Of a stretch of DNA of 64,000 nt, positions 31,953 through 44,961 are shown in pieces. Each line of letters opens with the position of its first letter. Within the stretch, counting starts at the first letter, position 1. The DNA comes from Morchella semilibera (Eukaryota; Ascomycota; Pezizomycetes; Pezizales; Morchellaceae): positions 930,001 through 994,000 of the forward strand of contig WBVU01000017.1 in the NCBI GenBank assembly GCA_009192285.1, given 5' to 3'. The position numbers and the translations under genes are program-made. The notes beneath the pieces are model-generated. The model was not told the origin of the DNA. It made no database searches and saw only the letters and a list, made by a program, of their open reading frames with translations.

Positions 31953-33135
31953 CCAGGGCCATCTCATGGATCGAAGTAGCTAAAGTTATTTGCTACAACA
32001 TTTCAAACTTTCAATCGGTTGGATTCGGTCTTTGCCGACAAAATTTGCCAACAAAAGGAATCATGATGGGTCAAAGGCGGGAGGGTTAGGTCACATGTGT
32101 GTATCCCCGGAGTCGTTTTGGCGTTCCTAGAGGCCCTGGTGACAGATGGCAATAGTTACGGGAAACGAGCACAAACAGCCCATAAGAGGGAAAGGCGGCC
32201 ACACTATAGTACTAGTACATGTAGTCTACATGTAGCGAACACAGTAACAATGGGGACTATACCACAAGCAGCCACGAGTAACTCTAACCAATCATGTTCC
32301 GCCCAGGACTTGACCTCGGAGGGATCAGATTGAATAGAATGCACTTCCATCGGGTGGCACTCTTATTAGCTGAGAAGGTTCTGAGTTCTGTAAATACATG
32401 TATTTGCTGTGGCACTATGCCTAACCTAGGCCTCACGTGCTAAATCGCTTTGATAGTAGTAGAATGCCAAGACTTAGTAAAGACTCTGGCGTTAGATGTG
32501 AGGTCCCTCGGCATGCTCTCTCATCGATTGAATCTAGGGTTAAGTGCATAATTCCCATTAAGATTCCTAGAATATATTAAGAAAATTGTAGCTGTATTTA
32601 AATTCATGGTTGAATTTGATCTCCCTGATATTATTGAAAAAAAGCAAACATGCGCGAGTGATGGGAGGTGAGGCAGGGTGTTTGTTACCCGGCTTCATTC
32701 AAATTCAAAAACTCCCCGCGCGCCTATATATCATTTGTGTTTAGATGACTTGAATCATACGAATTATATTTTTGAACTCAGTCCTAAAGGGCTACGTTGC
32801 TCAAACGACCAAAATTCGACCCTCTGAAGCGCATCACATAAAGGATGCCCACAAAACAATAAAGCAGTTTGATAGCCTAAATGGAAGCTAAAAGTCACAT
32901 GTACACGTGTTACTTACTATCTTATGTTCACCTTATACTTCACGCTCTTAAATAGCTTGGTGCCCTTGTGACGTCAATCGGTCTCCATTCTTCGCGGTAG
33001 ACATGTACAGTCAAATAATTAAATACCTATACCTAAGCAAGCGTCCCCGCTGCATGCATGTATGAAGTATCAAGCAAGCGTTCCCATCTGCAAACTATTC
33101 CATCTACCCGGCCCTATCCACAAGCACTCACCGAA
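31953..33135. other. Intergenic spacer
   Basis: No supported gene. Two TACATGTA palindromes lie head to tail at about 32217-32237, another at about 32396, with relatives near 32896 and 33002. The segment just before 33136 is the presumed promoter of the small Cys-rich gene. Confidence 0.45.
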
Positions 33136-33457
33136 ATGTGTACCGTCACCCCAACCATCTATTGCTGTGGTAAGTCCGCTGCTCTTTCTGGAAGGACCTT
33201 CGACAGCTAACACGCCCTAGAATATCGCAGAAAGAATTTCTTCCCTTGCCATTCGTGGATCGAAACGTACGGCCCATTGGGGATGAAGTGTCCATACTAT
33301 CGCGAGGAAGACATCCTTCATACCGATTATCCATGCAAAAGTACGTTATGTGGAATTTGGAATTGGGTGTAGGTGTTAGTGCTGACGAGTAGGTGTAGGG
33401 TCGTCTTGTAAATGGGCTTCTCAGAGAAGGAAGTGCAAGAACTGCTATGATTCTTGA
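33136..33457 (+). CDS. Small Cys-rich intracellular-type protein, three exons
   Basis: Three exons, 33136-33169, 33221-33340 and 33399-33457, give 70 residues. Introns are 51 and 58 bases, with donors GTAAGT and GTACGT, branch sites GCTAAC and GCTGAC, and acceptors CCCTAG and GTGTAG; all phases fit. The product begins MCTVTPTIYCCEYRRKN, continues FFPCHSWIETYG, MKCPYYREED and DYPCKRSSCKWASQ, and ends KCKNCYDS. Ten cysteines and no signal peptide match a widespread class of short fungal proteins that start MC with paired cysteines and end CxxC-like. That class is known to me only as uncharacterised; zinc binding is a guess. No single frame is long enough to reveal this gene, so the case rests on the perfect splice signals and the cysteine pattern. 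Confidence 0.7.
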
Positions 33458-36400
33458 GAGCGGAGGTGGAGCGTTGGTAATCCGCTGGCCGATGGTTTTT
33501 AGTTGCTATGGTGGAAAAATGGACTGTATAGCCCTTTCATCTTTTTTCTTTTCTCCCCTTCAGCAGAAGAGTTCCAAGCTTCTGTCTACATAGGTCTTGA
33601 GCCAGACTCTTAAGGAGGCTAGTAATAGGTAGCTATTACTGACGCTATATATCTATGCTCCCGATTCTTGGTGAAATAACTACAAATAGGTCTAGAGAAG
33701 CCAGGAATGGAGCTGAGATCTGCAATAATTCTTGAGCCGCGGTTGTCTGTGCTATAGGTTTCAGGGTTTGAGGGGTAGTTACATGTGGCTAGTTCCTCTG
33801 CCTTTTTAAACACCAGTTTTTCCTTGAGAGGCGTTTTTCCACACGAAACTATACCAACGATATTAACATTTTTGTAGTAGGTAGTACAGAGCATAGAGTC
33901 GGGGTTCCTGGCTCCAATTAGAGTAAACCAGCCGCTCCTTTCTTCTCTACCTACAAGATTAAATACATGTACATGCAGGTATACGTATGATTACATGTAC
34001 ACGTTACAGTGAACGCTGTGCAAATCCTACTCAAGCCCACACACACTAGGGCGGGGTAAAAAGCCCGACTACATACATCATAATACATGTACGCTTCCGC
34101 TATCCCTTCACTCATCTCTCTCACGAAGACACCAGCCACGCTAACGTACCCACTCAACCTGGCCCGACCTATCGTTCGCCTGAAACACCAATCACACGTA
34201 CGTAAAATCCGGCCACCAGGCACCTGGAACTCACCATACTGCCCCCCCCCCAGGCCTTTCCTCTAAATCTTCATTCAGACTTTTCATACTGTATGCAATA
34301 CCTGTCAGTTCTGAACTGGTCTAAATCGCAGAATCCTCAAGACGCAGCTGGCAGGCTGGCTTATTCTCGGAGATGACCAAAAAAAGCACCATTGGGTCTC
34401 TACGGATAATCAAAACGATCTAGGGCATAACTGAGTTTATTTCTAGTCATCCTACCGGTGCTCGTTATTCCTTCTAAACTCCTACAAAGAACCAACACAT
34501 ATCAACGGCCTTGCTCCCGTCTAGATCCTTCCAGCTTGCCAAAACAATAACAAACCTTATTCTAGACTAAAAAAGCATCGGTCTAGTCGGGAGCAGGTAG
34601 CGCATTCGCGGAAATAGTTCCTCGGGTATGTTACCGCCCCTTCCCTGAGAGTCGAATCAGCTCCCTTCGCCCTGGGTGCGAACCGCTACCAACAAACACT
34701 TTCTTGAGGCAGCTTCAAATATGGGAGTCTTTCCGTGAGTATCACTAACTTCTGAAGAATTGAATAATAGCTTGATCTCTAGTGACTCTAGAGGTGTGGC
34801 CTGTTCACCCGCCTTGCTATAGTTTTACGGCGGGGGGTGCAGTATCTAGGTTGTTGAGAACCCGGCAAAGCTAATCTTTATCTTTGCTAATGTATTTTAG
34901 TGAGTTTCTACAAGGTTGGGATACCTGCTATCCCTCGGTGATGAGAAGAAAGGATTTCGACCTCTGTTGAGCCGCCCGGAACACCTCGCCCCAAACTCAA
35001 CAATCAAAGCCCTGACATGGGCGACCATGACGAGGATATGGGTTTCAAGGGGGAATAATTGTCAAGCGCTAGCTAAAATCACGGAGTACTGAAAACATTC
35101 TGATGTCAATGGACTTTCCTATCTCTAGGATCGAAACGTGAGGACGGAACCGGCAATTCGAAAGCCCCTCTGGGAGAGGGGGATAACGAAAGGGGACGAG
35201 GATTCAGGTTATAAGCACGGAGAAAGACTAGCTTTTCTTGATGAGAGAAACCTTCTAAAGTCTTGACCGTTGGTGACTTTTTGGAAGTTGTGTGCATTGG
35301 AGGTGAGATGCGTGGGTTTGTGAGCTGTTTAGTAGGGGAATAAAACTAATTGATAGCGTCAGAAATAGGTTCACACGAGCTTTTTCAATGGAAGCAATGT
35401 GATTTGCTCTATAGGAACCTCGACACGCCATTCTAGATTATTCACCTATTTATGCCTGGTAAAGGGCGGTGGTGAACATGCCTTTTGGCCAATGACTGAT
35501 ATGCAAATATAGTTTGAAGCCCCCCGCCGCCCCCCACCCAGAATTTGGAGCTGCCGTGTTGCCAACGGGGGGTTTAATGCAATGTAACGAGTTTGTAATG
35601 GAGATTGTTTTTGAGGCTTCGCGGCGAATGTGATCCGTTTTTTTTTTGTTTACATCAGTAATCATATCGAATGTGATCCGTGAATGTGGGCATGGATTTA
35701 CAATCTAGAATTAAGGTTTCGAGATTAGGCAGCGCGAGCATGATATGGAAATGGGGGATCGAGGGAAAGTCGCGAGAGCAAAAAAGGCCTCTTATAATTG
35801 TCCCCAATCCCATTCCCTGTGTGAAACATCACCAGCATTACGCCCGAGTGCGACACAGTGCATCACTCGCTTATTTGAGCTTTATCTGTTGGGTTTATAG
35901 GTGTGAGCATTGGAAATTACATCCGGACTGTAATAATTGTACCACTGTGCTTGTGCCACTACTGCCCCTGTACAAAGGCAAATATTGTTATCCTCCCGTT
36001 AGAGAATATACCCGCATACCGGCCCTTACAGAATATTACAAGGCACGTAATAAAAGCTGCATCTATGTGGGACCCAGTACTCATCGGGTACACCGCCGCC
36101 GTGCGGGGCTCTTGTTCCGTCCGCTTCGAGACTCTTCGAGTAGGCCCGAAAATAGAGTCGGGTTTGTGGTCGTAGTTTACAGTTTACGGGTATGGTGTCG
36201 CTGAGGTTCACGTAGCACGTGTGGTTGAGCTGTAGCCCCGCCTCGCCCACTTTGTGCTGCTCTACTGGGTATGAGGACTGATTGGGAGGTTGTGGAAGAT
36301 GGGGGGGGGGAGTATAGATTATGTACTTGTATGTACATGTATGTAGGCCCTGTTTCTGCTCAATATGTGGGTTAGGTTGGCTTGGAGTGTTGTGGGGATG

Positions 36401-38589
36401 GCCGGGATCCGGGGCCGCAGGTCAGCTACAAAATACATGTAGTTGTTGTGTGGGGTGTGGGTGTGACTGCTTGTCGCTACATGTAGCTGGGGGTGGTAGT
36501 TCAGTGGTGGTGAACACCGTTTGCGTAACTCCGTGTATACCTTTCTAGACGGACAAAAAAAGAAATAGGCAGACCTCTCTCTTCCCTCCCCGATGCGGGA
36601 GAGGCACTCAACTTCTAAGCCGCTATTGCGACTGCTACTTGCTACAAAGAAGGGAGGGATCACTCGCTCCTCGCTCCCCCCCCCCCCCCTCTCTCTCTCA
36701 TTTCAGTGCCGCCATTTGATCACCTACTATATACAGTTCCCCCCTTCCCCATCTACTCGGGAAACAGCGGCGGCAGTGACAGGCAGAGCCCGCTCTACAA
36801 GGAGGTGTTAGAAAGTATGCACCGGAATATGTGACAGCCGTGCATGCTGGGGCTGTTTTAAATGTAAGTTGTAAACCACTATACATGAGGGGACGGCACT
36901 CCATACCCGGAGTGTGGGCAGCTGCTGGGAGGTCGATTGTCGGTCGTGACTATGGTGGTAGTGAGTCCGCCTAGGATATATTTGAGGGGAGAGGAATAGA
37001 AGGAGGAGACTTTAGCCGATCGGAGATATGGCATATATAGCAGATATATGTAGTTTGTCTAGAGGGGGTCGAGGGAGGTGGGGGGTTTTGCGGTGTACAA
37101 GTATGTGGTAATAATAGAGTAAGGTAAGTATGAACCCAGCCCACCACAGGAGGGGCCGCGTGTCCTGGGCGACACTCGACGAGCTTCGTTCTGGCGACAT
37201 ATACAATTGCAAGCATCTCAGGCGAGGAAGGGCATCTTTTTAAATCCTATTTTTAGTGTATCAAGTATCAATGCCTTGGCAAGATCGACGTAAGGCCCGG
37301 ATCGCTACTATGCACTCCGGACGTCCGGGGGGCGGGCGGGCGGGTTCCTGCAGCAAGCAGCACGCAATCAATCAAGGGTAAAAGGGGGAAGGGGGGGGGT
37401 TTCATATTGGCTTGAGGCTTGATCAATTGTGAGGGGATCGATCAGGATATACACGTACTTGATCGCCTCTATCGACATCACAAAGATAATAATGTATTGG
37501 ACGGAACCCGCTGGGTGGTTAGCTAGCTGGTGGTTGATTTTGATCGACCAGGTCTGTGCTGCGGGAGGGTGTGAGGTTGAGATTGTTTGTTTGGCGCTAC
37601 TTTAGTGGTTGGTCCTTGAGTCTCCTCTTGTAGGGCTAGGTGGGGACCGGGAGGGATAATTAAGACAAACATGGCATCTCTTGTTTGCCTTTGATCCAAT
37701 CTTCTTCTCCTTCTTCTACCGTTGTGTAGTAGCGACAACCAAGATTTGATACCCTGCACTTACTAGTGGATAGGACGGTATGAAAGCTTAAGGACAGACA
37801 GACAGGGTATGGGATGGGGAATCTGGGGATCTGCTCTGTAGCTCGGTAGCTAAACTAGCCAACCAGATGGATGGATGGCAGCATATTTATATTTGCAGCT
37901 GATGTCAGATCATCCAGAGTAGCATAAGAGAGTGGATAGGCACTCTACAGAACACCGGAACAGACAGAACAGAACAGGCAGAGCAGAGCAGAACAGACAG
38001 AGCTGAACAGAACAGACACAAGGGGTCAACGTGGTACATCGCAAAAGGGAATGATGAGAATATCGGGTTAGTACGTGTACGTACATATTCATTTACTCAG
38101 TCGTCGGAGATCCACGCGTATAATTAACCGAGCCAGGATCGCCATCATCATCTCGGAGTAATGAAAGTCAAATTATCCTTCTTCTCATTCTTCTTCTTCC
38201 TTTTCTTTTTTCCTTTTTCCTTTTTCCTTTTTTTTCTTCTTCTCTCATTCATCTAACCAAGTACCTACATACTTCCTTGCCCGCTTATATCCTCCTTTGC
38301 CTATCACACTGCAGTCGATACAGATACATACACACACCCAATTCACCTCCCCCCTTCGTCGTTGCCCTTTCTTTTACTTCTGAGAAGGGAGGGAAAAAAA
38401 AAAAAAAAAATTCATACAGGGTTAGGGTCACTCGCATTGAATTGATACGTCACGTTCTGTTGAGCCGCAACACCACGACAGTCAAAGACCCGATCACGAG
38501 TTCCGCCTCGAGGTCCACGGGTTCGCGTCTCTCTCCAACTGCGACTTCTACTAAGCTCATACACACACAACCATCTACCCCCCCGAACA
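33458..38589. other. 5.1 kb gene-poor region
   Basis: I find no gene I can support. A plus-strand open stretch at about 35889-36060, after a TTTATAG acceptor, encodes CEHWKLHPDCNNC and ends KSCIY. Its cysteines recall the small gene to the left, but no first exon was found. TACATGTA repeats are frequent (33963, 34083, 36335, 36433, 36478). C14-type and G9-type runs occur near 36675 and 36301. The last 400 bases are C/T-rich (38163-38250) and look like the promoter and leader of ypp1. Confidence 0.5.
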
Positions 38590-41500
38590 ATGAGCACAGT
38601 ACGTCTTCCTCCGAGTTCCTCTCTTCCCACCACAAGCAACTTAACTTTCCTCCCCCAACTGATCACTTCCTGCTAGACAAAAGGAACACTGTACCTCCAG
38701 CGCCTAGAACAGGCGCGGTGTAACGGCCGCTGGGAAGATATCCCCGAGCTTACAAGAAAAGTTCAGAAACATGCACCGGGTCGGAAATGTACACATATAC
38801 ACACCCTATCCTTGCCTATCCCCCCCGTCCAACAAGGCAGAAACTGACTCAGAACGCCAGGTCTTGCTTTGACAGCAGCCACAGAGGCAAAGATCCATCA
38901 ACTACTTCCACCGCCATCACCTCATGAGTCGCCATCGACAATCGTCTCGTATATTGTGTCGTTGGACGCGCTGCAAGACGCTCTACAGCAGGAGTTGGAT
39001 AGCACCCCGGAGGTTGTGACAAGGCTGCCGTCGCCTGCGGGCGGTGGGGCGAGCCCGAGCACAACGGCGGATGATATAGTTGATGCGCGGGTGACGATCG
39101 CCTGGGCCTGCATGCTGAAGGGGGAGTGGGAGGACGTGATCAGGGTCATTCCGGCAGTCCGAGAAGTGTCGGAGGAGTTTGTGGGCACGGGAAAGCCGAA
39201 GGATGGGTACATTGAGATTGCGAGGATAAAGTCGTTGGTTTTACAAGGTGCGTAGAAGTGGTGATGAAGAGTAGCCTGGGCCAAGATTTCTCTTTTTCTG
39301 TGGGGCGCACTGTTTCATGGTGTGCCGGAATGTAATATCTGGCCTTGCTGGACGATCTCGGGGGTTTGTTTAGTGGCTCTGTCGACCACCACCGGAGATG
39401 GTTCAGACGGCAGGTATGGACAGTAGTGAATGGTGGGGGAGTCTATTTTGGAAGGCTTCGTGGTGTTGACTCGAATCTATAGGAATCGCACTATCACATA
39501 CAAACCCAAAGGACCTCTCGCTTCCACTACAGCTGTATAGAACCGCAATTCGCCAGGCGGCCACTCTTCCCACGGGCTTGCGTGCATCACCGTCAACTAC
39601 AGTTTGGACTGAGCGCGCACTCTCCCATGCTGCACTCATGACATATCGATGCTGGGCGGAGAATAATTGCCCAGACGTTCCTATACCCCCGGCAACTATT
39701 TGCCATATTACTCCACGGAAGCATGAGAAGCCCCGAGGCGAGTGGAAAACGGATTCGGAGCAAGCTACACCGTCACCGACGCCCTCTGTGGAGGATGAAG
39801 AATCAATACGTGCGGCGGCAATCGGGAAGTCACTAGTTGACGAAGCGACCGTGTCGGCCGCATTTAAAGCATTTCACAGATTTATTTCCGACCTTCCAAT
39901 TCAGAAACAGCCAACTATTACATCGCCTAGCCAGGGAAGTGACCCGCTCAAAGATGCAGAAAGACGGGAAGTATACCGCCATCACTTTCGTTTTCTTTCA
40001 GTGTTATTATTACCACCTACTCACCCAGATGCGCCCTATCCCCGGATACTCTCTAACGGCTCTGAAAATACCTCCTCGGTGTCCTTAATTTCTCCTGCTC
40101 AGCCCGCTGGCACGCCTTCTCAAGTCCGCAATGAGTTGGGTTTTGGTGCAAACTATATATGAAGCCTACTTATTGCACACGCATTCCTTTCCGGCTGCCG
40201 ATACCTTTCATCAACCGATTGGCGAATTCGTCGATATCGTCTGCCAAAACTGGCGCGTCTCTGGTGGGTCAGGTCTCGACGCCGAGGCTGTTAGTGAGTG
40301 TCTATACCGCGCCGCCACAAAGACGTTTCACTCGCCGCGGATCTTGAGGAACTTGTTTTATGTGCTCACAGCCATGGGGAACCTGTCTGATGCTGTACTT
40401 TCGCTCGATACATACTTAGATCTGAGTGAGAATGCGGCCGAGAGGATTGCAAAGGGGAAAATTGAGAAGGATATTGATTCGCCCTCTCTAGTTCTTACGA
40501 CTGCGGTCGATGGGGTCAGGATGCTTATAAAATACCTCGGCGAGGGCGCAAAGGCGTTGAAGATCGCCGGGCGATGCGAGAAGTGGGTGCGCGATTGGAA
40601 GGTGAAGGATGCTTTGGTTCTGGGGATCGTATATCGGGGTATTGGAATTGCGAATGCGGCGTGGGCGCGGCAGACGGTCATGGGGGAGGAGAGAAGCAAG
40701 ATTCTCGGGTTCGCAAAGAAGGCCTTTGAGAAGAGCTTGAAGAATGACCCAGAGGATGTGGACGCTTATTACGGTGTCGCAATTGTTCATGCCGACCTTG
40801 GTGATGCCGCCGCTGCGGTAAAGAATTTACGCAAGGCTTTGAAACGAACGGGGAATTCTAGTAAAGAACGAGGGAGGAAGGCCGCGGTGGGACATACTCT
40901 CTCAGTTTTACTCTCTGCGCAGGATGAGTTTGAAGAGGCAGAAAAGATATGCGCGAAGGCTTTGATTCTACTGTCCCCGTCGGACCCTACAACATTGAGC
41001 GTTGATGAAAAAACGCTCGCACTGGAGCTGCAGATGACAAGAATGGCCCTTCTAGAAGCTACTTCCGGGCCACTGTCTGCTGTTGGGAGCGCTGAGGCTC
41101 TGTTAACCCTCTATAGCCGTCTTTTCCCTCCGCCTCTTGTCCCGCTTCCGTCTCAATTTTCACCGGACCCTCCGTCGACTGCTAAATCCAGCCGTAGGCC
41201 CTCCACCGCTTCTCGTATCAGCAGAATGTTTACCATAAAGCCCGCGTATGAGAAGCAATATTCCATCTCTGCTAATGACCTCTCCGCATCACCAGCGCCG
41301 CTTGGATGTCTCCCTCCTACACGCCCTGGAACTGGTAGACCTGACTCTAGTCTGTCACAGTCAGTCCGAGTCCGCCAGAAATCTAGTCATCGCGGCCCAC
41401 CGAAGATTCGGATTACGGCAACTGAGCCGATAGAGAGCATTCCGCCATCACTGGCGGAGATCCAAGCTGCGGAAAGGAGCCGTAAGGGTAGGAGGTATTC

Positions 41501-42641
41501 GGTGAGTGGTGGGACAATAAGAAGATCAAAAAGTGTCAAAAGCACATACTCGGTGGTTGGGACAAGCATAGAAGACGATATTCCCCCTTTGCCTAGCAGC
41601 ACTGAGATCTCATCGCCGGCAACACCAACAAGCAGTGGAGGGGACGAAAAGAAAGACGGCGTAATGTTTAGCGTCCTCAAGAGCAAGCTCCAGCGAGTCC
41701 ACAGTAACGGTACCTTCTCCCCTAGCGGTAGCTTCACCCCCAGCCGTACCGGCACCAGCGCAACATTCACCGGCAACGGCAGCGGCACCTTCACGCCCAA
41801 GACCACCGGAACCGCCACCCCAGTCTCCGTCTACGACGAAAAGCCACAGAAGAACCTCCCCAACAACCTCCCCCGCTCCGCCCTTCCAAACCCAATCGCA
41901 CCCGTCCCAAGCTCGGAAATTTCCGCCCGTACCATATCCCGCCCATCATATCTCCCCGAGCCCATCCTACAAGAGGCCGCCGAGCGCCGCCGCTCCGAAG
42001 ACACCCTCCGCGCAATATGGCTTTTCATGGCCGCCCTGTACCGCCACTGCGGTTGGGCCAGCGACGCCCGCGACGCCGTCGAGGAAGCAGCGCTCATCGG
42101 CGCCCCGAACTCCATCGACGCCCCCAAGGAGGGTGGCTTCGGCACGCGCGTGGGCACATGGGGTGGCTGGGGCGAGATGCAAGGCGAAGCCGCCGTCCAC
42201 GTGGAGCGGGGGCTGCAGGCGCTCGAGGGCAAAGATGTTGCTGCCGCGCAGTGCCACTACGAGGCTGCCCTGGCGGCCGACATAAACTGTCCCGCGGCCG
42301 TTGTGGGGCTCTCGAAGCTCCTGCTGGGACTTGCTCCCGTGGCGGACGAGGAAGAGGAGGCGGTCCCGGCTACGGTACGGAAGGAGGTCGTGCCGTTGAA
42401 GTCGCTGGGGGAGCTGGAGGAGGAGGCGGTTGTGAGGGTGGCGAGGCAGGCGAGGGCTGTGACGCTGCTGAAGGCGTGTACGGAGAGTCCGAGGGGGTGG
42501 AACTGCGCGGAGGCTTGGTACTGCCTGGCGGAGGCGCTGGAGAGGGAGGGGGATGTGGCGGGTGCGAAGGTGGCGCTGTGGAGAGTGGTGGGGATTGAGG
42601 ATGCGAGTGGGGTGAGGGAGCGGAGGGTGGAGGTGCTGTAG
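38590..42641 (+). CDS. ypp1: Ypp1/TTC7-type TPR protein, scaffold of the plasma-membrane PI4-kinase complex
   Basis: Five exons are inferred: 38590-38598 (9 bases), 38677-38788, 38861-39247, 39483-40002 and 40103-42641. Lengths sum to an intact 1188-residue frame. The second intron joins HAPGRK to CLALTAATEAK, as in fungal Ypp1. Motifs include YLQRLEQARCNGRWEDIPEL at the N-terminus and KGEWEDVIRVIP. TPR helices lie in the middle (WVLVQTIYEAYLL; NDPEDVDAYYGVAIVHADLG), followed by a long Ser/Pro/Thr linker at about 590-830 and C-terminal TPRs (AWYCLAEALEREGD). Family knowledge: Ypp1 with Efr3 recruits the PI4-kinase Stt4 to the plasma membrane and affects endocytosis. The GTTATT donor at 40003 is weak but phase-correct and followed by CTAAC. 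The C/T-rich leader fits a housekeeping gene. Confidence 0.88.
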
Positions 42642-44961
42642 TTTGAGGGGGGGGGGGTTTTGGGTCTAGTTGTGGGTTGGGAGTTTTAGATGGGAGTTTT
42701 TTTATTTTTATTTTGTTTTGTTTAGCTCTTTTCTTTCAGTTTTTTTTTTACCCCCCTTATCCTTTATTTTCTTTCGTGTTTTTGTTTCTCTGCCCCCCCC
42801 CCCCCCTATCTTATCTTTTTTTTTCTCTTTACAGTTTTTAACAAATGCTGCAGTTAGGTAATTAGGTTAATCTATATATTGGGAATAAACGGGCTAAAGG
42901 GTTTGCGCAGTGCGCGGTGTCTGCCTTTTTTTTTTTTAATTCACTTTTCTCTGCTCTGCCTGTTTACGTTTTTTTTTTTTTTTTGTAGAATAAGATAATA
43001 GAGTTAGAGCACTCTTTCTTTTATAAGTAGTTTGTTGCCCTTTCCCCTTGCTCTATCTGGGCCAGGGGGCCGTGGTGCTTGTTCTGGGCGCAAATTTTGT
43101 CGGTCGTGTATACATACATACTTATGCTACCATTGCGGTTTCGGCGGGGCAATTGACGTCTGGCTGCCTTGGGGTGGACTATAAACAAACAAACAAATAT
43201 ATAAAAATACAAATGACTGCCCCAGGACCCGGGGAGGGGGGGGGGATGTGCGGCCATTGCTAGCTGATCATGATATAGAGATCCTGTTTGGCTACTACAT
43301 GTAGCTGGTGCCTTTCCCCAGCTGGTGTTGCTGCTGTCCATTAGTCTGCCAGTAAAGCGGGTTTTTAGCTTGGTTTCCTCTGTTGTGTTATATGTGGGGG
43401 CCGGCAGACGAAGGGATAGCGGTTGCCGTTTTGAATTGAAAGGCTGAGGGCGGGCTGCAGCGTTGGTTTCGGTGCCTGGTTGGGTAAGCTAGCTCGAGTA
43501 GCTAGCTGTGGAGATGGTGGGTTTGGGTTGGGGACGGAATTAAATGGAGGAGTGTTGCGGGGTATGTACTTGGATGTTGTGCTTTGGATGTTGTGCTTTG
43601 GGAGGGGCGGTGAGGGGTGGATTAGAGAGGTGGGTTGTGCTTCATGGGCTATCACTCGGGTTGTGGGGCGCACATTTTAGCACGCTAGTGGTGATGGGAG
43701 ATGGGGATGAGCGAGGGGGTGGAAATTGGATCCAGCTAGATGTCGAAGGTAATTTTACCACCGGTGGTGAAAACAATACCAATATTATACCTTAAAATGG
43801 ATAAAAGCACAGACGTTACCTTTTGGCCAAAGGGGGCTATATAATGCCAATCTATGAGTCCAATTGTCCACCGATGGCAAGTATTTAATTAGTATAGTAT
43901 ATATAGCGCAGCATATATATAGAGACTGAAATCCAGCATTTGTATTGGCACAAGGACTGAAATTCAGTGCTTATACCACCGGTGGTGAATACTGGCTTAT
44001 GCAGTATCCAAAGTAATTGTTCGCTTATTTGTCATTGCGCTGAGTTCATGTATGTATACCTGTAAAGCATACAAGCTTAAGCTTAAGTACTATAGCCCAC
44101 CAGACTTAAATATAAAACCATACAGAACCACAACCACTAGTAAGATTAGAGTGTATTAAAGTCACGGTCATCCCTACGCCCAAAGACAATTATACCCCTG
44201 CTTTAACTCCCATGGAAATGATGGTGGTTGGTGGACCCTTGGGAAAGAGGGTCGTTGCTATCGCGAGAGACCGGCGCATTCAACTAGCGGGTTTCCAAGT
44301 CCTAACAAAACGACCGCTGAAACAGAGTTTACAAGGGTGAAAACCCCGTTTTGGCCTGTTGCCAATTGCAACCGGGCCCTTAGGTTACTTTTAACAGCGT
44401 AATTAAAATCAGGGTCCTGGAGTTATTCTAAATACTTGAGTTGACTGTATACATACTTACATGTACTTGGGTGTGAGGGTAAGTGATCAGAACTGCTCGG
44501 GAGAGCCTCTAGTTGGCCTGGAGTGCCAAGTTGGCCCCACCTTGGACTTATATCAACTATGTGCCCTAAGAAACTTAAGAGGCTAAAATCTGGTCCTCAA
44601 TTTTACTGCTGCCTGCTGAAGGTTATCTCCGCAATCAGATTTGTACCCAAATAGCATATAGAGAAGGCGCTGATAGAATGAGATCTTGGAAAGGTTCTGA
44701 TGACTTTCGATAGGAACTCTTGGCAGGTCCCACCACAGTAATTCCTCAGCGGGCGGTTACACAGTCGTCGAAGTTGCCAACGTCGCACTCATGCGGGCTC
44801 GAGCCAGCTCACCACGACGAACAAAAAAAAGGAAGAGGCTCTATCGACTCCGATAGCTACTTAGTATCTACCTCTACCTAGCATCAATATCAAAGACCCT
44901 TTGACGGCATATTCACCCAGAGCGAGCTTGCCACCGGCCAAGCAGCGATTACCCCGGCTTG
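42642..44961. other. Intergenic spacer
   Basis: Homopolymer runs (G9, C13, T9 and T17 types) follow the ypp1 stop between 42642 and 42990. No coding is seen. Two 16-base copies of TACCACCGGTGGTGAA are listed separately. TACATGTA occurs at about 43296 and 44461. The last 150 bases should contain the kinase-gene promoter. Confidence 0.5.
43756..43989. repeat. Repeated palindrome ACCACCGGTGGT bounding 234 bases
   Basis: TACCACCGGTGGTGAA is present at 43756-43771 and again, identical, at 43974-43989. The core 12 bases are a perfect palindrome, so the pair works as direct and inverted repeats. Inside the segment, two GACTGAAAT[T/C]CAG copies lie at about 43924 and 43954. It may be a small non-autonomous element or paired protein-binding sites. 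Confidence 0.5.

Noticed and set aside
42017-42598. Long Gly/Arg-rich open frame on the plus strand
   Set aside because: It is a shifted frame inside the GC-rich 3' part of ypp1, whose own frame has clear TPR motifs.
44603-44788. Minus-strand open frame before the kinase gene
   Set aside because: Short, without homology, and inside the likely kinase promoter.
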